Of a DNA stretch of 64,000 bases, positions 56,104 through 64,000 are shown one piece after another. Origin of the DNA: Polytrichum commune (lineage: Eukaryota; Streptophyta; Polytrichopsida; Polytrichales; Polytrichaceae); the NCBI GenBank assembly GCA_950295325.1, contig OX485807.1, positions 51,696,796-51,760,795 on the forward strand, in the 5' to 3' direction. Below the pieces are notes generated by a model. It searched no databases and was not told the origin of the DNA. It saw only the letters and a list, made by a program, of their open reading frames with translations. Position numbers and translations under genes: made by a program. The number at the start of each line of letters is the position of its first letter. The stretch's first letter is position 1.

Positions 56104-57717
56104 AGTATCCTGATTTTTCAAAAGAGAAGTTGGAAACTATGGTTTTCAGACAAAGTTTACATGCAAATCATTCCGCCAGTGAACCACAATGGTATCTAGA
56201 CCGTGCAAGACAATCCATGGAGCATGTGCAATTGATGACTTCCACTAAGGTGAAAATACACTACAATCAATGTCAATATCTTGCAGATGCATTGAAAACG
56301 GTTGTTGAGATCAGCTCCCGAGATTTAGGCCCACTGTATGCCGGCACTCAATCCCGGAGTGATACCAAATTGGCGATGAATTCTTCTTCTGCACGCAAAA
56401 CAAAATTAATGTACCAACTTGAACTCCTCATGCTTCTTTGGTAGTCTGCGACGGAAATAGAGCACTTTATAAAATATTGTTGTAGTCTCAGCTGGTTGAA
56501 AATTGCTGTCACATCGGGAAGTGTGGCACAATCTCCATTGGTGAGTGTGTCTTCATGGGGGTATCATTTGAAGTTGTGCAAATTTGTGCTCCTGCGCAAC
56601 AACAGTTTGGGTGCAACATCACTAACAATGAATGATATTGAGAGCATGAAGGAGGCTGAACTGCTTGCTGTAAAAGGGAGAGCTTCAGTTGATGATGCCA
56701 CTTTGTGGAAAACATTATCTCTGATACTGTCAAGCAGCTCTTGCAAAACAGATGAATTTCAATTGGCCACCATCCTTTGTAAGAGATTGGAAGTGAAGCA
56801 GGCTATGCTGACAACTAATGGCCGCGTAGAAACACCTGATGACCGTTTAAAGATAGACTCAAGGGCTTTGGGGAAGAGGGTGATGTTGGCAAGAGGACCA
56901 TCTGGTCATGTATACAAATGTACATGGTATGGGGCAAAGGTTGCTATCAAGGTCATCCGTCATCATGGGAAATTTAATGATATTTCAAACTCAAGCGGTC
57001 TCAGCCATCCAAACATTGTGCATATGCTAGGATATTCGGACGATGAGAGCGAATGTATCATTAATGTGATGGAATTGATGGACATGACTCTTTCTTCTCT
57101 TATAGAAGAGAGGCTACAAAATCTACCAAAGAACTCGACTCCGTTCAACATCCAAGAGGTTGTGGACCTTATGCTTCAAGTAGCAGATGGCATGAACTAC
57201 CTTCACCAACTCAAAGTAGTTCACCGAGACTTGGCACCATCAAATATTCTAGTGAAACGTGTGAGGGTAACCAATTTGAACCACAACGTTCCGGAGTTGT
57301 TTTATGCCAAAGTGGCTGACTTTCAGGCTTCTGTGACAAAGCTAAGAAGCATGACTTATTCCGACCAGCCCAAGATAGGAACATTAAGATATGTGGCTCC
57401 TGAGGTGATGAGAAGAAAAGGTGATGAACGGGATGAACATAAATCCGCAAAATATCCATTCAAAAGTGATATTTTTAGTTTCGGGATGCTTTGCTACAAC
57501 ATCATAACTGGAAACATTCCTTTTTCAACTCTTGGTGGTCGCGCAATAACGGAAAGAGTATTGAATGGTGATCGCCCGAGTTTGCCAAAACGATGCCCCC
57601 AAGAATTAAAGACATTGATTGAAGCTTGTTGGCACCTAGATCCTACTTCTCGTCCATCTTCTACTCAAATTTGTCAAACACTAAGGTGTCTCAAATATGC
57701 ACCACTACTTTGGACAT
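56104..57717 (+). pseudogene. Kinase unit B: second helical domain plus degenerate kinase domain
   Basis: Starts after an acceptor (TGGTTATCAG, ending 56103) and reads EYPDFSKEKLETMVF in phase with unit A. The helical domain repeats that of unit A and is broken once by TAG at 56442-56444 (one step from CAG). Kinase: LARGPSGHVYKCTWYGAKVAIKVI keeps the VAIK lysine. The helix-C region is shortened by several residues, and no conserved Glu can be placed (KFNDISNSSGLSHPNIV). VHRDLAPSN is canonical. DFG is DFQ (57318-57326); APEVM is present. So this domain is probably a pseudokinase even if translated. The exon ends at GGACAT|GTATGT (57717). Alternative reading: a decayed tandem duplicate and not part of a longer protein. 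Confidence 0.7.
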
Positions 57718-58208
57718 GTATGTTACTTATTATCCCACATTATGTGACTATTGCATCATAATTTTTGTTAATTATTGCATCATAATTGACTATCTACTAC
57801 CCCTCAACGTTCAAAAACACTACAAGTTTCTTGTTGATAGTGAAACTACTCTGAGATTTGACCAAATTGATTGATTTCTCTTGGAATATGGTATGATTGG
57901 CTTAAATTCATTAAAATTGGATTTCCTTGAAAATTTCAAAAGGAAGATAAATTGCTCTATTCTCAACACTTTATTAAGGATTGAAGGCCACTAGATGCAT
58001 GCAACATGCATACTTATTTCAAAATAAAAATATGTTTTCAAATAACCTAAAGTGCTAGTCAACCACCAACTTGTGAGATTAGAATACTTATAGTATCGAA
58101 TATCTTTTTGAAGTATGATGATAATATGAAATTCATGTGTAATTGCATCATTGTTTCCATAGCTATTTGTAGCATAAAATGGATTTTTGTTGGTCATGTG
58201 AATATCAG

Positions 58209-59476
58209 ACAACGAAGGTGAAAGCCAAGCCCAACAATGGTTTCAAGAAGGCCACCTTGTTCTAGAGACCCAACATATTGCAAAAAAAATTGATTTTTCA
58301 AGACTATCAGTTACGAAAATAGAAAATTCGTGTCTGCACCGCGGATTTCAGTTGGGAAAAGGTGGGCAAGAGACATATGTGTACGAGACAATCCATCGTC
58401 AAAGCAAAGCGGCTCACAACCGTGTTGCTCAAAAACGTTTTGTTCCAGCATACAATGAAGACTTCCAAAATGAAATTACGATCTTATCATATTTGAAGCA
58501 TCCCAATATTGTATCCTTGGTTGGCTATGCAGTGGACAATCGTTCATGCTCCATTATTATGGAATTGATGGATGGCGATCTTCACGATCACATGTGTAGA
58601 AAGATGCGTAGGATGACTCCCGGGGGGGCTTTCACCATTGATGATGCAATTCGTGTTATGTTGCAAATAGCAGAGGGCATGGATTATGTCCACGGGAAGA
58701 ATGTGGTGCACAGGGATTTGAAATCATACAACATTCTAGTAAGGGAAACAAATGTCAAGGGAAAGCATTTGGATGTTAAACTAATTGATTTTGGCCTCTC
58801 CAAACAAATGAAACCAGGCAGCGATTTGCACTTCAATGTTGGTACTCTCAGTTGGATGGCTCCGGAAGTGATGAGGCCCAAAAGCATGTCAAGAAGGAGA
58901 ACCTCAAAAAATTTCTATCTCTCGAATGCAATGGGGAATATTCCATTAATGTCACAAAAACGCATGAAGAAGTTTCCTGACCGATTCAAGAGCGACATCT
59001 ATAGCTTTGGGATAGTTTGCTTCGAGATCTTAACCGGAAACTCACCGACTTTCCACTTGAAGAATGGAAGTGGCAATGCATTTCAAAGAGAGCCTGAGAA
59101 AGCAGCCATGTTTCTTCTTTTCCTTTTTCTTGAAGGTCTGATTAAACTTGAGGAGGACCCTCAAAAGACGACCTGTGTTGTTCTTCTTCTTCTCAAAGGC
59201 CTCAATTTTAAGAGGGATCCTCACAGAGCAATTATAATTCTTACGATTCTTCATTTGAAGTTCAAGATGAAGAGGGATCAAAACGAAGTACTGAAGGAAA
59301 AAGTGATGTCTGGTCTTAGGCCGATTCTACCAGATTATTGTCCTCCTAAACTCAAGGCTCTTATTGAAAGTTGTTGGGACAAAGATGCTAGTACACGCCC
59401 TACTTTTGCTCAAATTATCATGGTCTTGAAAGGTCTTCTCTTGCAATACAAATTTTCCCAGGCCCTAGCCTTTTAG
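58209..59476 (+). CDS. Kinase unit C: intact kinase domain with a repetitive insert
   Basis: Follows an acceptor (TGTGAATATCAG, ending 58208) and is open to TAG at 59476, about 422 codons. It has no ATG near its start and no helical N-terminal domain, only a ~45-residue linker (FQEGHLVLETQHIAKKIDFS), so it probably depends on the upstream exons; the junction with unit B is in phase (phase 1). Kinase motifs are canonical: LGKGGQETYVYE loop, VAQK lysine, FQNEITILSYLKHPNIV (helix C Glu), VVHRDLKSYN, LIDFGLSKQ, MAPEVM, DIYSFGIVCFEILTG. Extra segments follow APE (about 35 residues) and the αF region (about 65 residues, 59086-59280). The tail is FAQIIMVLKGLLLQYKF. Predicted serine/threonine kinase; substrate unknown. 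Confidence 0.7.
59086..59280 (+). repeat. Three 60-66-bp in-frame repeats in kinase unit C
   Basis: Encodes three successive 20-22 residue units: REPEKAAMFLLFLFLEG..., EDPQKTTCVVLLLLKG..., RDPHRAIIILTILHLK.... Each has an (R/E)(E/D)P start, a charged residue, 8-10 hydrophobic residues, then a Lys-rich end. Related kinase units A and B lack it. Confidence 0.75.
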
Positions 59477-60062
59477 CAAGTAGTGAAGATGCTCAGTAGA
59501 TGATAGATTAGACTCAAAACTTAATAAAAGTCCATTTGATGCAAACTACATCGATCATCTCATTTAGTGGGTGTGGGCTGATAGTGTGTGTGGGAAATCA
59601 GTGAAGGTGATACTAAACTTCTTTATTCTATGAAATTAGTGCCAACCAAAAGATCTGGGGTTTCGGGGGTCCAAAGTGTGTCGGCGCTCATTTGGTTTTC
59701 ACGCATCTCTGGTTTCATGCATCTCTTCTAGTAATTGAGCACCCATCACTCAGGTCTTGTGGTTTTGGCAATATAAATATACACAAAGAAACCGTGCTTT
59801 GGGAATCTCATTTGTTCGTACTTATTTCTTGGTGCATGAGGATCTAGTAGATCTAGTTTTCATGGTTGCTGGTTCCATGTTCATGACTTAAAACTTAGGT
59901 TCATCACTTTGATAGTACATACATCCAAGAGGGATTCTGCTGTGAAGGTTTGGTGTTAGGAGTTGTTTTGGGAAATGGGAATTTGGGATTCTAAATTTCT
60001 AGATTCCTAGAGACCTACTTAACATTGGGGGTTGAAAGTGCTCTCATCCAATCAAGCATTCT

Positions 60063-60480
60063 ACCTCCTATTCCGCATGCATTTGAGCGATGTGAACCTA
60101 TGGCGCAAGGCTTCTTAAGTGAGGTTGAGGCACCAGCTATGTCAGTTCCAAAGTTGGTTTCCACATTTCTTTCGGTGCAAGTAAGAATTCAAAAATTTGA
60201 TGAGGTGAGGCTTGGAGTTACCAACAAAAGGTCAAGAAATTTTTGGAAATTATAATTAAGTTCACATTGTGCACAACCTCTTCAATTCCGCCATGCATGG
60301 CAAGGATGTGTATCTATAGCTCAAGACTCCTTGAAAGAAGTTGAGGCACCAACACTAGTCATTTCGGAAGCATCAATGATGCAACTTCTTATGATGCAAG
60401 TAAAATCTCACAAGCTTATGAGACTAGAATTGGAGGTCAAGGGTCCCAACACAAGGCCAAGCGGATTTTTGAAATTACAA
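60063..60480 (+). repeat. Diverged tandem copies, about 200 bp, with related protein frames
   Basis: Copies at about 60063-60256 and 60283-60480. Both begin ATTCCGC(C)ATGCAT and carry GTTGAGGCACCA. Their + strand translations align: FLSEVEAPAMSVPKLVS, VQVRIQKFDEVRLGV, NFWKL against SLKEVEAPTLVISEASM, MQVKSHKLMRLELEV, GFLKL. Suggests a relic of a repeated exon or gene fragment; family not recognised. Confidence 0.5.
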
Positions 60481-61938
60481 AATCTCTCAAATTGTGCAAA
60501 TTGCTTGGAGATTCTTTGAGTGTTGGTTATTGAGGGTAATAGGTAATGTGGTCTAACCCTTATGTGAATGTTGTGTGTGGTGAGTTTAGGATTATTACAA
60601 AATTATTGGAGTGGAGGATATGCAATGGAGAACCATGGAACGCAACGATTCCTCATTTCTTCAATTCCATTCACCGTTTGATGGAGGTTTGTGCCTTTTC
60701 AAATCCCTCAATTCTCATTTACTTGGAGATTCTTGTAAATCGGTTCTTAAGAAAATAAATCCAGCGGTCCTCCAAAAATAGGTATATTAGCAGATTGTGA
60801 ACCCAAAAAATGTAGCTCGATTGACATTGTACTCGATGCAGATCATATGTATTGTTTTACGTGGTGATGGTGAACCCTAACATTTTGGGTGAGTGGTAAT
60901 AATATTTCCTGACATTTGAGCAAATTATTTTGTGTCCACCTGTCCTTCGAACCAGTGATTGAAGTCAGTGAGGTAAAATGACATTCTTAGACTTGATGAA
61001 GTGTACATTGATGTGTGATGCTGTGAGTCAGGGGATGAGAAAGGGAGTGGGCAGATTTGTGCTTCTATTTTGGGAAGAACTCCCATTTAGTTACTTTACA
61101 TAATTTTTTGGGGTTCTGTATTCAATACATAAGTACTAAAAATTGTCCAAGTTATTATCCTTCAATTGACCTACACAATTTGCAACTATACGTGTCACCA
61201 AAGGCACGATCATTTGACATGGATAATAACGTATACTCGGATTTTGAGGCAGGTTTGAATATGGCGATAGGCCTATGAGAGTTGGTTTTAGAAGTTTTGA
61301 AGGTTTGGGGTTTAGGAAAAATGGTGATGTCGTAGATTTTAACCTGAAAATTCCATTTAACCACAACCAACAACATCAGCCATGTATGAAGCATTCGTAA
61401 AGTGGATTCCCTTATTTTAACATCATGATCGCCCAAGTTGATCACAATAGTCTTAGCTATAAAAGTTATGATTTAGTGTAGTGTGGCTCTAGATATTGTT
61501 GGAATATGAAAAAACAATTGTCTAAGCGGTTACAAAGCATTGTAGTTGAGTATGGAGCGATTTGAATGAGAAATCTGTACTGCTATACCAACAAGCTTAT
61601 ATGTGATTGCAATCATATTTGCAACAAATAGAGCACATCATTCTATATGAGATTAGAAGTTGCTTATGAGTAGGTTTAACACGAGTTAGGGAGCATGCAC
61701 AATCAAGAATACAAAATAAGTGTTCCGTTTACTAAAATTGTAATTATTCTGGTCAAACGCCCAAGAGTAGTAGCAAAGTGTTGTTTAAATTGGATTTCTT
61801 TTCATATTGCCCTTTATTGTTGTGTTAGGTACACAAATATAGAATATCAACATGAGATCTTCAAAAAGTATCATTTAAAGCACTATTCAAAAGGTAATGG
61901 CTAATTGGTTTTGGACGTAGATTTCATGGCCATAAGTA

Positions 61939-61939
<1 letters not shown>

Positions 61940-61972
<33 letters not shown>
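61940..61972 (+). repeat. (GTT)n microsatellite
   Basis: About eleven uninterrupted TTG/GTT units, followed by a T-rich run. Confidence 0.95.
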
Positions 61973-61973
<1 letters not shown>

Positions 61974-63106
61974 TCTTTTCTTTTTTTTCCCCTTATTCCT
62001 TGAATTCATTAAAAACTTTAGGGTACCATTACAAAACATTCTAGGAAAACAACAATTTAGTGTTCAATATATCTACTTGCACACTACTTGCACCGTCTTC
62101 GAAAATATGTAGATTTCTCCTAAAGTTTTATTTGGCAACATAAATTGCTTGACTTTGTACATCAATGTGTTTTTTAAATGTTTGTGATTTTTTCCTTCAC
62201 AAAACTCAAAGGTAGTATTTAGTTTTCAATCACTTTCACTTTACCTATGCAAGGTAATGGAGTTGTGTACTTGACCGTGCTTGTACCCTTCAACTTCTAC
62301 ATGCATTTGAATATACTAATGTTGATGCACGTAGGTGCATGCAGGTGAATATGGTGTACGGTGCATGAGGACTGGTTTGTTTTTGAATTCAAAAGAAAGG
62401 CATTGAAAAGTGAGGAATTTACTTCTTGCAAGGTTTTCATACACTGTGAGAAGCTTTACAACAACAATATTTTTTGAGGGGGGAGGGCATTGATTCATTA
62501 TTGTGATGAACATACACTTTAGTCACGTTGCCTTTGAAAGAGATCCAAACTTCCTATTGATCGTTCTTTTAGTTCATTCATAGGTCACGGTCATTGTCAT
62601 CTCATATTGCCTTCTAGAAATAATTATGTTCACATTCTTGGTGACACTTGATGAGTTCAAGAGGATAACTTAAAATACAACTTGGGTTTTGTTCCTTTTT
62701 CTTGTTATGTGTCGAACAAATTTGCAAAGGTTTAAATTTGGTTTTACGTCCACATCAATGCAAAAGCAATGGTGCAAAGGGTTTGGTTTAGTACTATGTA
62801 TGCCTTGGTTTCAGCGAGCATATTTGACGATGTCCACCAAGCACTTAGTCTACTTCACTCATGCGAACAAGCCTAGGTTTTCATGTAATCTATTTGTGGT
62901 GATTTGAGAATATATTTATTGCTACTCTCTATATTGACAAGCATGTGCTTGCATGAGAATTTTTTATCACTCTTAAGACACCTTAGAGCACGCAATAATT
63001 TCCTTAAAATCTATGACAAATGAGCATGTATTCATAGATTAAGTATCACTTAGTAAAAATTTCAGACCTCGCTTATCTTTTAAGATCTGGCAAAATAGTG
63101 TGCGTC

Positions 63107-64000
63107 TTAGGAATTGGTACCACACGCACTAAATGGGATAATCAATGTAGCATCTCTTGATACCCCAAATACCTTTTCTGCGACCTCTGCTACTCCGAAC
63201 CACTTAAATACTTTGTACACTTTGGCAGCGGCACACGCACCCAACTCTTCTCGTCGCAGGAGAGTTTGACCTCTAGTTTGATCTGTTAGCCAAGCTTCTG
63301 AATATGACAATCAAGACAAGCCCGAAGTTCGACATAGCTTGGCTTACTTCCAATCTCTTCTGAACAATGGTGGCCACTTGTAATTGACCAGATTTACTAC
63401 TTGACTGTGTGTGTAGGATCAGAGATTTGATTGTATCCATCAAAGTGGCTTCGTCAAGTGAAGCCTGTCTTTTAACTTCATACATTTCAGCCTCCCTTGG
63501 CCTCTCGAGCTCCGTCTGTGTAGCATTTTGGCTCCCAAATTGTTGTTGTGGCACAAAAGCTCAGTGCATGCCTCCAAATGAAAAGCCAATGAACACACTC
63601 GCCGCTGTGAGGGCAACTTGCATCCCACCCTCTATGGCATAGCAACCGTGCACGAAACCTTGGGCATTTGACGCCAATCTGTAGAGGAGCTTCAAAAGTT
63701 TGTTGTCCCTTGAAGTATTGAGGTTTGTCTGTCTGCCTGCTGTTAAAGATGGCCAATGTAAATTATTTCACTTGGTAATCACACTGACTGGTACAATTTC
63801 ACTTCAGTGGATATATTTTCTAGCCAATCTAGGTAGTTTTTTTTTTTATAGAATGTTGACGTTGATTGTGGTTGAATTTCATTGGAGGGGAACCATTTTC
63901 TGAAACCATACGTTGTGCTTGCTCCATACACTACTCTGTTGGTGAGGGCTAAGTACCAACCACTCCACTGGTTTGGCTAACTCAACAGCTTGTGAACCAA
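63107..64000 (-). pseudogene. Kinase unit D: inverted relic of kinase unit A
   Basis: Read on the - strand from the window edge inward, it matches unit A with frameshifts and stops: KPVEW (unit A KPAEW), a diverged copy of unit A's 66-bp insertion (KKKLPRLARKYIH against TKLPSLAENG), LLKLLYRLASNAQGFVHG, EGGMQVALTAASV, LERPREAEMYEV, LDEATLMDTIKSLILH, LQVATIVQKRLEVSQ, and the start of the kinase domain (KVFKWFGVAEVAEKVFGVSRDA). It stops near 63107, before the catalytic core. It points away from units A-C and continues beyond the window. Non-functional. Confidence 0.85.

Larger units (their letters stand above)
59477..63106. other. No intact gene recognised
   Basis: Begins with the 3' side of kinase unit C. 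Holds the coding-like repeat at 60063-60480 and a GTT microsatellite. Short frames elsewhere are unconserved. Confidence 0.45.

Noticed and set aside
56336..56444. Intron that would remove the TAG of kinase unit B
   Set aside because: The donor-like CT|GTATGC and acceptor TTTGGTAG give a frame that meets another stop within five codons.

Overview
The window is eukaryotic nuclear DNA from a land plant. The evidence is spliced genes with GT-AG introns, a U-box/armadillo E3 ligase of the plant PUB class, plant-type serine/threonine kinases, Ty3 retrotransposons primed by tRNA-Asp, and PIF/Harbinger, CACTA-, hAT- and MULE-type elements. The kinase N-terminal domain and general style would fit a bryophyte or another seedless plant, but that is a weak inference. 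Most of the window is transposon DNA in several stages of decay. Only two host loci are clear.

Layout. 1-1315: AT-only satellite ending in a CACTA-type terminus. 1316-~9.6 kb: 3' part of a large Ty3 retrotransposon on the + strand, cut by the CACTA end. It has an unusual integrase with at least four tandem zinc-binding modules, a 115-bp tandem array, a two-frame accessory ORF with a long coiled coil, a polypurine tract, and an LTR carrying a hairpin minisatellite. 9.6-16.8 kb: no genes recognised, only diverged repeats. 16.8-25.2 kb: U-box/ARM gene, five coding exons encoding about 1027 aa, preceded by a long 5' UTR intron. 26.3-36.6 kb: second Ty3 element on the - strand, with one intact 1906-codon gag-pol frame, a leader ORF broken by one UGA, and a tRNA-Asp primer site. 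A perfect 767-bp copy of its protease region lies beyond its 3' end. 36.6-48.4 kb: non-coding, with two well-bounded non-autonomous DNA transposons. 48.98-53.04 kb: a MITE abutting a complete PIF/Harbinger element (TAA duplication, 38-bp TIRs) that carries a broken transposase and a broken Myb-like partner gene. A second MITE has landed in the transposase. 53.7-59.5 kb: three kinase units in a row whose exons join in phase, so they may be one triple-kinase gene. Two of the units carry in-frame stops and altered catalytic motifs; the third looks intact. 63.1-64 kb: inverted relic of the first kinase unit.

How it fits together. Almost every in-frame stop seen (TGA, TAG) is one C-to-T or G-to-A step from CGA, CAG or TGG. 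This fits decay of methylated, silenced transposons and duplicates. The candidates for something undescribed are the reiterated integrase zinc-binding module with its accessory ORFs, and the triple-kinase locus with a leucine-rich repeat insert in its last kinase domain.
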